Source of the DNA: Vandammella animalimorsus
GTDB taxonomy: Bacteria > Pseudomonadota > Gammaproteobacteria > Burkholderiales > Burkholderiaceae_C
Reading direction: 5' to 3'
Length of the DNA: 64,000 bases
NCBI RefSeq assembly: GCF_002285285.1
Contig: NZ_NSJF01000008.1
Location: 1-64,000 of the forward strand
Below are positions 52,515 to 61,561 of the stretch, piece by piece (the first letter of the stretch is position 1; each line of letters opens with the position of its first letter). Made by a program: the position numbers and the translations under genes. The notes below the pieces were generated by a model that saw only the letters and a list, made by a program, of their open reading frames with translations, was not told where the DNA came from and did no database searches.

Positions 52515-54068
52515 ATGTTGGACGACGCACTCAAAACCCAGTTGAAAGCCTATCTGGAGCGCCTGACCCGGCCCGTGGAGCTGGTGGCCACGCTCGACGA
52601 CAGCCAGGGTGGGCGCGACATGCGCGCGCTGCTGGAGCAGATTGCCGAGCAAAGCGACAAGATCAGCCTGCGCACCGATGGCAGCGATGCGCGCGTGCCT
52701 TCGTTCCTGATCACCAACCCCGGTGTGGACAGCGGCTTGCGCTTTGCCGGCGTGCCGCTGGGGCATGAGTTCACCTCGCTGGTGCTGGCGCTGCTGCAGG
52801 TCGGCGGCCACCCCTCGAAAGAGCCCGAGCAGCTGCAGCAGCAAATCCGCGACATCAACGGCCGCTTTCACTTCGAGACCTATTACTCGATCACCTGCCA
52901 CAACTGCCCGGACGTGATCCAGGCGCTGAACCTGATGGCGGTGCTCAACCCCAACATCACGCACACGGCCATCGACGGGGCGCTCTACCAGCAGGAGATC
53001 GAAGACAAGCAAATCATGGGCGTGCCCACGGTGTTCCTCAATGGCCAGCACTTCGGCCAGGGGCGCATGGCGTTGGCCGAAATCGTGGCGCGCATTGACG
53101 ACAGCGCCGCAGAAAAGGCCGCGCAGGAAATCAGCAGCAAGGAGCCGTTTGACGTGCTCATCGTCGGCGGCGGCCCCGCTGGCGCGGCCGCCGGCGTGTA
53201 TGCCGCGCGCAAGGGCATCCGCACCGGCATTGCGGCCCAGCGCTTTGGTGGCCAGGTGCTCGACACCATGGACATCGAGAACTACATCTCCGTGCGCAAG
53301 ACCGAAGGCCCGCAGTTCGCGGCGGCGCTGGAGGCGCACGTCAAGGACTACGACGTGGACATCATGAACCTGCAAACTGCCAGCAAGCTGGTGCCGCCCA
53401 GCGCGCCGGGCGGGTTGATCGAGGTGCAGTTCGAAAGCGGCGCGCGCTTGCAGGCCAAGACCGTCATCCTCTCCACCGGCGCGCGCTGGCGCGCCATGGG
53501 CGTGCCCGGTGAGGAGGAGTACCGCACCAAGGGCGTGACCTTCTGCCCGCACTGCGACGGCCCGCTGTTCAAGGGCAAGCGCATTGCCGTCATCGGCGGC
53601 GGCAACTCTGGCGTTGAGGCCGCCATCGACCTGGCCGGCATTGTCGAGCACGTCACTTTGCTGGAGTTCGCCCCTCAGCTGCGCGCCGACGACGTGCTGC
53701 AGAAGAAGCTGCGCTCGCTGCCCAATGTCGAGGTGCTGCTCAACGCCCAGACCACGCAGGTGCAGGGCCAGGGCGGCAAGGTCAACGCTTTGGCGTACAA
53801 GAATCGCGAGACAGGCGCCGAAAGCACGCTGGCGCTGGAGGGTATCTTCGTGCAGATCGGGCTGCTGCCCAATACCGACTGGCTCAAGGGTACGCTGGAG
53901 CTCTCGCCCATGGGTGAGATCGTCGTCGACGCCCATGGCCGCACCAGCATCCCTGGGGTGTTCGCCGCAGGCGATTGCACCACCGTGCCCTACAAGCAAA
54001 TCGTCATCGCCGCAGGGGATGGCGCCAAGGCCGCATTGAGCGCCTTTGACCATCTGATCCGCTCGTGA
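52515..54068 (+). CDS. ahpF: Alkyl hydroperoxide reductase subunit F, flavin disulfide reductase (517 aa)
   Basis: AhpF transfers electrons from NADH via FAD to AhpC. The N-terminal double thioredoxin fold has CHNC (128-131). A thioredoxin-reductase-like body follows, with FAD motif [15 protein letters not shown], redox disulfide CPHC (about 344-347) and NAD-binding [12 protein letters not shown], and ends with [23 protein letters not shown]. Length is standard. AGGAGG-type sequence precedes the ATG at 52515. It lies 144 bases after ahpC, and a terminator separates them. A bidirectional terminator then separates it from convergent nrdE. Confidence 0.97.
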   Translation: MLDDALKTQLKAYLERLTRPVELVATLDDSQGGRDMRALLEQIAEQSDKISLRTDGSDARVPSFLITNPGVDSGLRFAGVPLGHEFTSLVLALLQVGGHPSKEPEQLQQQIRDINGRFHFETYYSITCHNCPDVIQALNLMAVLNPNITHTAIDGALYQQEIEDKQIMGVPTVFLNGQHFGQGRMALAEIVARIDDSAAEKAAQEISSKEPFDVLIVGGGPAGAAAGVYAARKGIRTGIAAQRFGGQVLDTMDIENYISVRKTEGPQFAAALEAHVKDYDVDIMNLQTASKLVPPSAPGGLIEVQFESGARLQAKTVILSTGARWRAMGVPGEEEYRTKGVTFCPHCDGPLFKGKRIAVIGGGNSGVEAAIDLAGIVEHVTLLEFAPQLRADDVLQKKLRSLPNVEVLLNAQTTQVQGQGGKVNALAYKNRETGAESTLALEGIFVQIGLLPNTDWLKGTLELSPMGEIVVDAHGRTSIPGVFAAGDCTTVPYKQIVIAAGDGAKAALSAFDHLIRS

Positions 54069-54110
54069 TCGACCCACGCCCTGGCCCGGTGCGGGCCAGG
54101 GCGCCATGCA

Positions 54111-54149
54111 AAAAGCGCCAGCGGCATGTACAGCCGCTGGCGTTTTTTT
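54111..54149. terminator. Bidirectional terminator between ahpF and nrdE
   Basis: CGCCAGCGGC (54116-54125) pairs perfectly with GCCGCTGGCG (54133-54142) around ATGTACA, with A-tract before and T-tract after. It can serve both convergent genes. Confidence 0.9.
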
Positions 54150-54188
54150 ATGTTCAGAGCCCAAATCGCTTAGGGCGTGAACAGGTTC

Positions 54189-56435
54189 TTACAGCGTGCA
54201 GGAGACGCAGCCTTCGACCTCCGTGCCCTCCAGCGCCATCTGGCGCAGGCGGATGTAGTAAATGGTCTTGATGCCCTTGCGCCAGGCGTAGATCTGCGCC
54301 TTGTTCACATCGCGCGTGGTGGCGGTGTCGCGGAAGAACAGCGTCAGCGACAGGCCCTGGTCCACGTGGCGCGTGGCGGCGGCGTAGGTGTCGATGATTT
54401 TCTCCGGGCCGATTTCGTAGGCATCCTGGTAGTACTGCAGGTTGTCCTGCGCCAGGTAGGGCGCGGGGTAGTACACGCGGCCGACCTTGCCTTCCTTGCG
54501 GATCTCGATCTTGGCGACGATGGGATGGATGCTGCTGGTGGAGTTGTTGATGTAGGAGATCGAGCCGGTGGGCGGGATGGCCTGCAGGTTCTGGTTGTAG
54601 ATGCCGTGCTGTTGGATGCTGGCCTTGAGGGCTTTCCAGTCCTCCTGCGTGGGGATGGCGATGCCGGCCTGCTCGAACAGTTGGCGCACGCGGGCGGTCT
54701 TGGGCTCCCACTTCTGGAAGATGTATTTGTCGAAATACTCGCCGCTGGCGTACTTGGAGTCCTTGAAGCCCTTGAAGGTCTTGCCGGTCTCGATGGCCAG
54801 TTGGTTGGAGGCGCGCAGCGCGTGGTAGGTGATGGTGTAGAAGTAGATGTCGGTGAAGTCGATGCCTTCTTCACTGCCGTAGAAGATTTTTTCGCGCGCC
54901 AGGTAGCCGTGCAGGTTCATCTGCCCCAGGCCGATGGCGTGCGAGTCGTCATTGCCCTTGGCGATGGAGGGCACGCAGCGGATGTCGCTCATGTCGGAGA
55001 CGGCCGTCAGCGCGCGGATGGCCATCTCCACCGTCTTGGCGAAGTCGGGCGAATCCATGGTCTTGGCGATGTTCAGGCTGCCCAGGTTGCAGGAGATGTC
55101 CTTGCCAATGCTCTCGTAACCCAGGTCGTCCACGTAGTGCGAAGGCTCGTTGACCTGCAGGATCTCCGAGCACAGGTTGCTCATGTTGACGCGCCCCTTG
55201 ATGGGGTTGGCGCGGTTGACCGTGTCCTCGAACATGATGTAGGGGTAGCCCGATTCGAACTGGATCTCGGCCAGGGTCTGGAAGAACTCGCGCGCGTTGA
55301 TCTTCTTCTTGCGGATGCGCGGGTCGTCCACCATCTCGCGGTATTTCTCGGTGACGGAAATGTCGGCCATGGGCTGGCCATAGACGCGCTCGATGTCGTA
55401 GGGCGAGAACAAATACATGTCCTCGTTGTTCTTGGCCAGCTCGAAGGTGATGTCGGGGATGACCACGCCCAGCGACAAGGTCTTGATGCGGATTTTCTCG
55501 TCGGCGTTCTCGCGCTTGGTGTCCAGAAAGCGCAGGATGTCCGGGTGGTGGGCGTTGAGGTACACCGCCCCCGCGCCCTGGCGCGCGCCCAGTTGGTTGG
55601 CGTAGGAAAAGGCGTCTTCCAGCAGCTTCATGATCGGGATCACACCCGAGGACTGGTTCTCGATGTGCTTGATGGGCGCGCCCGCCTCGCGGATGTTGCT
55701 CAGGCAAAAGGCCACGCCGCCGCCGCGCTTGGACAGTTGCAGCGCCGAGTTGATGGAGCGGCCGATGGACTCCATGTTGTCCTCGATGCGCAGCAAAAAG
55801 CACGAGACCAGCTCGCCGCGCTGGCGCTTGCCGCAGTTGAGGAAGGTCGGCGTGGCCGGCTGAAAGCGTCCGCTGATGATCTCGTGCATCAGCTCCATGG
55901 CCATGGCCTCGTCGCCGCGCGCCAGCGTCAGCGCCACCATGCACACGCGGTCTTCGTAGCGCTCCAGATAGCGTTTGCCGTCAAAGGTTTTCAGCGTGTA
56001 GCTGGTGTAGTACTTGAAGGCGCCCAGAAAGGTTGGGAAGCGGAATTTGTGCGCATAGGCCGCATCCCAGAGCTTTTGCAAAAAGGCAAAGTCGTACTGC
56101 GCCAGCACCTGGCCCTCGTAATAGCCTTTCTCCACCAGGTAATCGAGCTTTTCCTTCAGGTTGTGGAAAAACACCGTGTTCTGGTTCACGTGCTGCAAGA
56201 AGTACTGCCGCGCGGCCAGCCGGTCCTTGTCCAACTGGATTTCCCCATTGGGCCCGAACAGGTTGAGCATGGCGTTGAGCGCGTGGTAGTCCAGCTCCAG
56301 CTCTTCCTTGGTGGCCGCCGGCGCCTTGTGCACTGGCGTAGCCTGCAGCGGCACCTTGGGCTGGGGCGGCTGGGCGGCGGAGGCCTGTGTCTTGGGGGCT
56401 GGGGCGTAGGCGGTCTCGGTAGAGGTGGCTGACAT
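54189..56435 (-). CDS. nrdE: Class Ib ribonucleotide reductase large subunit NrdE (748 aa)
   Basis: NrdE reduces ribonucleoside diphosphates. The start [14 protein letters not shown] at 56435 gives an Ala/Pro-rich extension of about 50 residues before the conserved [19 protein letters not shown]. Active-site features include [29 protein letters not shown], and the C-terminal redox pair CVSCTL. An N-terminal ATP cone is not evident, which fits class Ib. nrdI and nrdH precede it in the same direction. nrdF, which normally follows, is missing: the next gene is ahpF on the other strand after 120 bases and a terminator. The radical-forming subunit must therefore be encoded elsewhere. Confidence 0.95.
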   Translation of the reverse strand: MSATSTETAYAPAPKTQASAAQPPQPKVPLQATPVHKAPAATKEELELDYHALNAMLNLFGPNGEIQLDKDRLAARQYFLQHVNQNTVFFHNLKEKLDYLVEKGYYEGQVLAQYDFAFLQKLWDAAYAHKFRFPTFLGAFKYYTSYTLKTFDGKRYLERYEDRVCMVALTLARGDEAMAMELMHEIISGRFQPATPTFLNCGKRQRGELVSCFLLRIEDNMESIGRSINSALQLSKRGGGVAFCLSNIREAGAPIKHIENQSSGVIPIMKLLEDAFSYANQLGARQGAGAVYLNAHHPDILRFLDTKRENADEKIRIKTLSLGVVIPDITFELAKNNEDMYLFSPYDIERVYGQPMADISVTEKYREMVDDPRIRKKKINAREFFQTLAEIQFESGYPYIMFEDTVNRANPIKGRVNMSNLCSEILQVNEPSHYVDDLGYESIGKDISCNLGSLNIAKTMDSPDFAKTVEMAIRALTAVSDMSDIRCVPSIAKGNDDSHAIGLGQMNLHGYLAREKIFYGSEEGIDFTDIYFYTITYHALRASNQLAIETGKTFKGFKDSKYASGEYFDKYIFQKWEPKTARVRQLFEQAGIAIPTQEDWKALKASIQQHGIYNQNLQAIPPTGSISYINNSTSSIHPIVAKIEIRKEGKVGRVYYPAPYLAQDNLQYYQDAYEIGPEKIIDTYAAATRHVDQGLSLTLFFRDTATTRDVNKAQIYAWRKGIKTIYYIRLRQMALEGTEVEGCVSCTL

Positions 56436-56535
56436 GGCGGGCTCGGCGGGAAAGAGGGTCAAACAGGAATCAACAAAAAAGAAAAGATCGGCGGGTGATG
56501 CGCCCAGCGCGGCCTCAGAGCGCATGGCCGCTGGG

Positions 56536-56982
56536 CTACGGGTGCGAGGCTGGTTCAGGCGCGGGCTCAGGTTCAGACGGCTGGGCCGCCTGCTGCAAAA
56601 AGGCACTGATGCCCTGGCGCACGCGCTGCACATCGTCGCTGGTGCCCAGCAGCTCGAACTTGTAGAGCAGCGGCACCTGGCATTTTTGCGCCACCACCGC
56701 CCCGGCCAGCCCGTAGGCCGTGCCGAAATTGGTATTGCCTGCAGCGATCACGCCGCGCAGCAGGCGGCGGTTCTCAGGCTGGTTCAAAAACGCAATGACG
56801 GGCTTGGGTACGGCCCCCTTGAGGCTGCCGCCGCCGTAAGTGGGCACGACCAGCACATAGGGTCCGCTGGCCTGGAACTGCTCGGCCTGCGCCACCTTCA
56901 AGGGAATGCGCTGCGCGGGCAATGCCAGCTTCTCGACGAAGCGGTGCGTGTTCTCTGAAACGCTGGAGAAGTAAACGATCAT
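56536..56982 (-). CDS. nrdI: Flavodoxin-like NrdI (148 aa)
   Basis: NrdI is the FMN protein that supplies superoxide or oxidant for assembly of the dimanganese-tyrosyl radical cofactor of NrdF. It begins [19 protein letters not shown], the FMN-phosphate loop, with [21 protein letters not shown] and [14 protein letters not shown] as NrdI-type segments. The last 20 residues are Pro/Glu-rich and disordered. It lies 100 bases upstream of nrdE. Its presence implies that an NrdF exists in the genome even though it is not adjacent. Confidence 0.95.
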   Translation of the reverse strand: MIVYFSSVSENTHRFVEKLALPAQRIPLKVAQAEQFQASGPYVLVVPTYGGGSLKGAVPKPVIAFLNQPENRRLLRGVIAAGNTNFGTAYGLAGAVVAQKCQVPLLYKFELLGTSDDVQRVRQGISAFLQQAAQPSEPEPAPEPASHP

Positions 56983-57071
56983 GCAGCAACGGCAATGCGG
57001 TCATGGCGGCCAGGAGTGCAGGCCGGGGCGCAAGGCTGGCGCAGCAGCGCCGAGATTTTGAACAGGCTCTC

Positions 57072-57302
57072 TCAAGCCGTGGCCGTCAGACTGGCGATCT
57101 TGTCGGGGCGAAAGCCACTCCAGTGCATGTCGTTGGCGATCACCACTGGCGCCTGGGTATAGCCCAGGTTTTTCACCATCGCCATGGCCTCGCTGTCCTG
57201 GGACAGGTCGACGACTTCATAGGCAATGCCCTGACGATCGAGGGCGCGGTAGGTGGCGGTGCACTGGACGCATGAGGGCGTGCTGTAGACCGTGACCTGC
57301 AT
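57072..57302 (-). CDS. nrdH: Glutaredoxin-like NrdH redoxin (76 aa)
   Basis: NrdH is the thioredoxin-reductase-dependent electron donor of class Ib ribonucleotide reductase. The start MQVTVYSTPSCVQC at 57302 gives the redox motif CVQC (11-14). The C-terminal WSGFRPDKIASL is the family WSGF(R/D)Px motif. Length is typical. It is first in the nrdHIE unit. The frame is open upstream, but homology begins here and AGGAG-type sequence lies before it. Confidence 0.95.
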   Translation of the reverse strand: MQVTVYSTPSCVQCTATYRALDRQGIAYEVVDLSQDSEAMAMVKNLGYTQAPVVIANDMHWSGFRPDKIASLTATA

Positions 57303-57517
57303 GGGGGGCTCCTTCTTTGAGATCAGACGATGATGGCGTGCGGAAGGGGCGGCCCTGGGTCTCGGCAGCGGTTTCCCCATGCCGGGCCGTGCGCGGGTGT
57401 CCTCCCTCGTGATTGCATGGCCGCTGACCTTTGCAGTGGCCCTTGCCGGGGCCGGTGGCGTGGTGCCGCTGGGCCGCCGATGCAAACCGGGCGATGCTAC
57501 CATAGCCCACACCCCGG

Positions 57518-57533
57518 CCACTAGATGTAGTGC
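57518..57533. promoter_or_regulatory. NrdR box, distal copy relative to the second box
   Basis: CCACTAGATGTAGTGC is a 16-bp palindrome that fits the NrdR consensus built around CTA-nATn-TAG. Its centre lies 31 bases from that of the second box, three helical turns, the usual spacing for cooperative NrdR binding. Confidence 0.88.
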
Positions 57534-57548
57534 TGCTCCCGAAAGAAA

Positions 57549-57564
57549 ACACTACATCTAGTGT
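57549..57564. promoter_or_regulatory. NrdR box, second copy
   Basis: ACACTACATCTAGTGT matches the NrdR consensus ACACTATATATAGTGT at 14 of 16 positions. With the first box it makes the classical paired NrdR operator of ribonucleotide reductase operons. NrdR represses when dATP is high. Confidence 0.93.
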
Positions 57565-57772
57565 TTTTTGGCGATTTGTTGATTTTTTGCAAGATGCTGG
57601 CTGGGCGCGGCCTGCACGGCCTCATCGGGGCGCAGGGCCTGTGCTGGCAAGGGTTGAAAAGGCCAAAGCCGCGTCACACGCGCCCTGCCGGGACATGGGA
57701 TGCAGCCGCCCCAAGGGGTCTTGTTGCAATTGGTTGCATCCGGTGCCTGGCGGTCAGCGCCCGCGCTGGGCG

Positions 57773-58144
57773 CTACCACTGGCCGGTTTCCATGCGGATG
57801 GCCACCTCGCAGTCGTCGAAGATGGCCAGCTTGGCGATGCGCACGCGCACGCCGATGACGCCGGGCAGCTGCATCAGCCGGTGCGAGACCTTGCCGATCA
57901 GCGTCTCCAGCAGGTTGACGTGCTCGGCCGTGCATTCGTCGATGATGATCTGGCGCACCTTGCGGTAATCCAGCACGCTGTGGATGTCGTCGTCAGCGGG
58001 CAGCAGCGGCTGCGTGCCCTGATGCAGCTCTGCATCGACCTGGATGGGCTGTGGGGCATTGCGTTCGTGCGCCAGAATGCCCAGATTGGCATCAAAGCGC
58101 AGGCCGGTCAGGGTCAGGGTCTGGGCGCCTTTGGTGTGGTGCAT
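57773..58144 (-). CDS. folB: Dihydroneopterin aldolase FolB (123 aa)
   Basis: FolB converts 7,8-dihydroneopterin to 6-hydroxymethyl-dihydropterin in folate synthesis. The start MHHTKGAQTLTLTGLRFD at 58144 gives the family length. Visible family features are LGILAHERN near the N-terminus (catalytic Glu), SVLDYRKVRQII, HVNLLETLI and the C-terminal strand VRVRIAKLAIFDDCEVAI with the catalytic Lys. The N-terminal frame is open upstream but unrelated to FolB. It lies 49 bases after the O-antigen-ligase-type gene, so it may be co-transcribed. Confidence 0.9.
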   Translation of the reverse strand: MHHTKGAQTLTLTGLRFDANLGILAHERNAPQPIQVDAELHQGTQPLLPADDDIHSVLDYRKVRQIIIDECTAEHVNLLETLIGKVSHRLMQLPGVIGVRVRIAKLAIFDDCEVAIRMETGQW

Positions 58145-58193
58145 GGCAGTGACGCAGAGCAGCGAAAAGGAAGACGAGGTGGCCAGCGCAGAA

Positions 58194-59510
58194 TCATGCG
58201 CGCCGCTCCAAGCGGCACAGCGCGGCCCAGCACAGTATGAGCATGAACAGGTAGAACATGGTGCCGCTGTTGTGCGCGAAGAACACCTGCGTCCAGCCAA
58301 AGCCGATGTACATCAGGACGATGGCCGAGCCCATCAGGCGCAGCGCCCACCATTGTGCCTGCTGCCATGGCGGCGGCGCTGCGGCCAGCAGTGCTGCCTG
58401 GCGCCGGCGGCTGGGCCAGAACAAGGCCAGTGGCACGCCGTAGAACGCCAGCAGCAACGCCACGCCCAGCAGCCCGCGCTTGGAGAACAAATCCAGCACC
58501 TCGTTGTGGGCGTGGTCGAAGTAAGTGGTGTTGATGTCGAATTGGCCAGCCTGCGCCAAGCGCAGCTTTTCCTGCTTGTAGCCGGCATCGCCCCAGCCCA
58601 GCCAGGGCTTTTGCTGGCCCATGTGCCAGGCCAGGCGCCAGTGCTCCAGGCGGTGCCCGATGGATGTACTGGCATCGCCCTGGGCCTGATAGGCAGCCAC
58701 CTCCGTGCCCATCAGCTGCAGGCGCTGCACGACCTGTGGCAGGCTGACGGCCAGCGGCACCAGCAATACCAGCAGCAGGGCCGCCCATGGACGAGCCAGC
58801 CAAACTGTTCGGCTGGCGCGGGCTGGCTGGCGCCCAGGCAGGCGCAGCACTGGCCAGGCCAACAGCGGCAACAGCAGCAGGGCCAGCCAACCGCCGCGCG
58901 TGAGCGAGAGCACAGAAGCGCCGAATGCTGCGCCAATGGCCAGCACCAGCCCCAGCCGCATGCCCGGCCGCAGCCGTTGGTAATGGCAGGCCAGCACGAT
59001 GCCGGCCAGCACCGCCAGCAGCAGCGCCAGGTTGCCAAACTGGATGGCATTGGTGTGGCCGGCGGCCCTGGCCATGCCCAGGCCGTAGACCTGCCACAGC
59101 GCGATGCCGCCGGCCCCCAGGCAGCCGGCCAGCAGGCCTTTTTCCAGCGCCTGGGCGCTGGGCGGGTGGGCCAGCGCATAGCCCAGGCAGGGCAGGGCCA
59201 GGGCGTATTTGCTGAACCGGTCCCAGCGCGCCGAGCCGGCCTGGGCATCGGCCTGGATGGCCCACATCAGCCCCATGGCCAGGATGGTGGCCGCCAGCAG
59301 CCAACTGCCAGCGCTCAGGCGTGGCAGCGTTCTGGGCCAGTGGTGCAGATTGGCCAGCGCCAGCAGCAGCAGCAGCAGCGCCCCCCAGGAATAGCCCGAG
59401 GGCAGCCACAGCGCCAGCGCTGGCACCAGGAAAGCCGCCACGCTGGTGGCGCGCTCCCAGCGCCCCTGCGGCGCGCATGGACTGGCTTCAATGGTGGCGG
59501 CGCTGGACAT
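58194..59510 (-). CDS. O-antigen ligase / Wzy-family polytopic membrane protein (438 aa)
   Basis: The start at 59510 (MSSAATIEASPCAP) overlaps the upstream glycosyltransferase gene by 23 bases. About ten to twelve membrane helices are interrupted by a large periplasmic loop. The Wzy_C-type segments ASVLSLTRGGWLALLLLPLL, WLGWGDAGYKQEKL and FDHAHNEVLDLFSKRGLLG (about 329-347, with the conserved His residues) mark the O-antigen ligase/polymerase superfamily. WaaL ligases attach O-antigen or glycans to lipid A-core in the periplasm. Protein glycosyltransferases share the fold, so the exact acceptor is open. Confidence 0.85.
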   Translation of the reverse strand: MSSAATIEASPCAPQGRWERATSVAAFLVPALALWLPSGYSWGALLLLLLALANLHHWPRTLPRLSAGSWLLAATILAMGLMWAIQADAQAGSARWDRFSKYALALPCLGYALAHPPSAQALEKGLLAGCLGAGGIALWQVYGLGMARAAGHTNAIQFGNLALLLAVLAGIVLACHYQRLRPGMRLGLVLAIGAAFGASVLSLTRGGWLALLLLPLLAWPVLRLPGRQPARASRTVWLARPWAALLLVLLVPLAVSLPQVVQRLQLMGTEVAAYQAQGDASTSIGHRLEHWRLAWHMGQQKPWLGWGDAGYKQEKLRLAQAGQFDINTTYFDHAHNEVLDLFSKRGLLGVALLLAFYGVPLALFWPSRRRQAALLAAAPPPWQQAQWWALRLMGSAIVLMYIGFGWTQVFFAHNSGTMFYLFMLILCWAALCRLERRA

Positions 59511-60339
59511 CGTCACTGAGGCGCTCGTAGTCGTAGCGCAGCGCTGCATAGCGCAAAAAGCTCTCCAGCGCCTTGAAGAAGCAGTAGAGGAAGCCCGCAC
59601 CGCCGCCCAGCAGGCCCAGGCGCAGCAGGTAGTAGCGCACAAAGGCCACCAGCGCTGCGGCCAGGCCGCGCAGCACGCCGCCGCGCTTGCCCTGGGTCTT
59701 GCGCTTGGCCGCGCCCAGCATGGCGTACTGCATCACCTTGGACATGGAGGTGCTGACGTCGGGGTTGGTGTAGTGCACCAGCAGGGCCTGGATGTCCTTG
59801 CGCGGCGCGGGCGTGCGCAGCAGGGCCTCCTCGTGCACCACCCCCTCGAAGCGCTCGATCAATTGCCGTGGGAACAGGCGCACGACCCGGGTGCGCGACA
59901 TGGTGCGCGGCAGCACCCGGCCGAATGCCACCAACTGCCAGCGGATGCACCAGACGGCCTGCCGGTCGTCCTGCGCGACGATGGCCAGCAGCTCCTTCTG
60001 GAAGGCTGGCGAGATCACCTCGTCGGCATCGAGGAAGAAGACGAAATCGCCGCTGGCGTGGTCCAGCAGGCGGTTGCGCTGCACGGCAAAGCCGTGCCAG
60101 TCCGCATGCACATGCACGGCCGCGCCCATGCTGCGGGCGATTTCCACCGTCCTGTCGGTGCTGCCAGCGTCCACCACCACCACCTCGTCGGCAAAGGCGG
60201 CACTTTGCAGGCATTGGCCAATGTGCCGCTCTTCATTGCAGGCCAGTACCGCGATGGTCAGCCGGGGCCGCTGGGCACCTGCGGGTGCCCGGCCAAGGGC
60301 CAGGGGGGCGGTATGGGAGTGTGGCAGCTCGCGGTCCAT
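59488..60339 (-). CDS. Family 2 glycosyltransferase, LPS-core type (283 aa)
   Basis: GT-A fold enzyme with LTIAVLACNEERHIGQCL, the nucleotide-binding DAGSTD (57-62) and the metal-binding DADE (104-107). The latter half, AVWCIRWQLVAFGRVLPR and LVHYTNPDVSTSMSKVMQYA, resembles KdtX/WaaE-type core glucosyltransferases. A hydrophobic helix near the C-terminus (about residues 225-250) suggests peripheral membrane association. It overlaps the ligase gene by 23 bases, so the pair is likely to be coupled in LPS core assembly. The sugar donor is unknown. Confidence 0.88.
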   Translation of the reverse strand: MDRELPHSHTAPLALGRAPAGAQRPRLTIAVLACNEERHIGQCLQSAAFADEVVVVDAGSTDRTVEIARSMGAAVHVHADWHGFAVQRNRLLDHASGDFVFFLDADEVISPAFQKELLAIVAQDDRQAVWCIRWQLVAFGRVLPRTMSRTRVVRLFPRQLIERFEGVVHEEALLRTPAPRKDIQALLVHYTNPDVSTSMSKVMQYAMLGAAKRKTQGKRGGVLRGLAAALVAFVRYYLLRLGLLGGGAGFLYCFFKALESFLRYAALRYDYERLSDDVQRRHH

Positions 60340-60532
60340 GGTGGGGCAGGCAAGGCGAGGGGCTAACGAAAAGCGGTGCGGGCAAGGCTGGGCGCGCAGG
60401 GCAAAATCCGCCAGCGGGGCGGCAGTGCGGGCGCAGCCATCGTCAAAAACCCGCCATTATCGGCGCGCCGCCAGGGCGCAGCCCATCCTGCGCAGCACTT
60501 TTTCTGGGGGCGCCGTGCGCTTGCAGCCATGT

Positions 60533-60952
60533 TCATGGCGTAGTGTGCCCAGCGGCATCGCTGGGGCGGCTCAGTTGCCAGCTCGCCAGACGGCCCGCAC
60601 GAAAGCGGCAATCCAGCCAAGCTCCGCCCGGGTCTTGCCAGCGGTAGACCTCCTCGGCCTGGCCCAGCGGGCCTTGCGGCTCGCCCAGCGCGCGGGTGTG
60701 CTGCACGACCTGCAGCAGCGTCATGCCGGCCTGCAAGCGGCTGTTGAGCATCACGGCGCTGGAGACAAAACCCTTGGGCGAGCTGGCCGCCGCGCGCAGC
60801 ACGCGCAGCACCCGGCTCAGGTGCAGCAGCACGAAGAACACCACCGCGCCCAGCGCCAGCATGAAGCCGGGCCAGCCGCGAAAGACAAATCCGGCCATGA
60901 GCAAAGCCACTGCGGCGCTCAGCCACAGCAGCAGTTTCAGTGTCGCTTGCAT
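60533..60952 (-). CDS. Small membrane protein of unknown function (139 aa)
   Basis: The first 55 residues contain two membrane helices (LLLWLSAAVALLMAGFVF and GFMLALGAVVFFVLLHL). A soluble C-terminal part follows, with a Trp-rich end, VYRWQDPGGAWLDCRFRAGRLASWQL. No family is recognised. It is oriented like the lipid-cluster genes to its right, separated from the 188-residue membrane protein by 42 bases, and may belong to the same transcript. The 193-base gap before the glycosyltransferase (60340-60532) shows no gene. Confidence 0.6.
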   Translation of the reverse strand: MQATLKLLLWLSAAVALLMAGFVFRGWPGFMLALGAVVFFVLLHLSRVLRVLRAAASSPKGFVSSAVMLNSRLQAGMTLLQVVQHTRALGEPQGPLGQAEEVYRWQDPGGAWLDCRFRAGRLASWQLSRPSDAAGHTTP

Positions 60953-60994
60953 GGGGCGCGATTGTATCGGCGGCTGCTCATTGGCCTGCCGCCA

Positions 60995-61561
60995 TCAAGT
61001 GCGCACCAGCACCAGCAGCGCCAGGGCCAGGGCCAGGGTTGCAGCCTGCAGCAGCAGCCAGCCGGCTTGCCGGCGCAGCAGCCGCAGGCAGGCGCGTTGG
61101 CGTTGCGGCCAGGGGCGCGGCGGCGTTGCATTGCGGCCTGGCTGCAGCCCCAGGGCCTGCAGGGCCGCATCGAGCTGGCTGGCCGCCTGCTGCGCATCAC
61201 TGGCGTGGCAGGCCAGCCAGCCTAGCAGCTGCGCGTCGATGGCCGTGCGCGCGGCGGTGAGCTTTTGTGCCAATGCGGCCAGCAGGCTGATGGCCAGGCC
61301 CAGCGCCGCCCACAGACCAAGCTGGCTGGGCCAGGGCCAAGCGGTGGTTGCCAGAGCCGCCAGCACCAGCAGCGCCAGCCCAGCCAAGGCGTTGCTGCAG
61401 CCATCGATCAGTCGGCCTTGGCGCAGCACGGCCGCCAGCACGGCCCATTGGTAGCGTTGCGCGCTGGCCTCGGCCGCAGCGCTGGGGGCTGATGCTGGAG
61501 GGCATGACACCGGGCATGGCGTCGGGCCAGGCATGGCGGGCTTCCCTTCAGTCATGTGCAC
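60995..61561 (-). CDS. Membrane protein of unknown function in lipid cluster (188 aa)
   Basis: After a Pro/Ala-rich N-terminus come two adjacent hydrophobic segments (ALAGLALLVLAALATTAW and LGLWAALGLAISLLAALA), a soluble middle with Gln-rich helices, and a final helix ending LALALALLVLVRT. The start MHMTEGKP overlaps the phosphatase gene stop by 14 bases, which implies coupling to it. No catalytic motif is visible. Its place beside phosphatase and methyltransferase genes suggests a membrane-lipid related role, but nothing in the sequence proves it. Confidence 0.65.
   Translation of the reverse strand: MHMTEGKPAMPGPTPCPVSCPPASAPSAAAEASAQRYQWAVLAAVLRQGRLIDGCSNALAGLALLVLAALATTAWPWPSQLGLWAALGLAISLLAALAQKLTAARTAIDAQLLGWLACHASDAQQAASQLDAALQALGLQPGRNATPPRPWPQRQRACLRLLRRQAGWLLLQAATLALALALLVLVRT

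Larger units (their letters stand above)
57303..57772. promoter_or_regulatory. 470-base region upstream of nrdH, no gene
   Basis: Two NrdR boxes at 57518-57564 (listed separately) define the nrdHIE promoter about 215-260 bases before nrdH. The leader that remains (57303-57500) is GC-rich without a convincing gene. The rest (57565-57772) lies downstream of folB on the minus strand and shows no clear terminator. Confidence 0.6.

Noticed and set aside
54177-56432. Plus-strand open frame of about 750 codons
   Set aside because: It is antisense to nrdE and of low-complexity composition.
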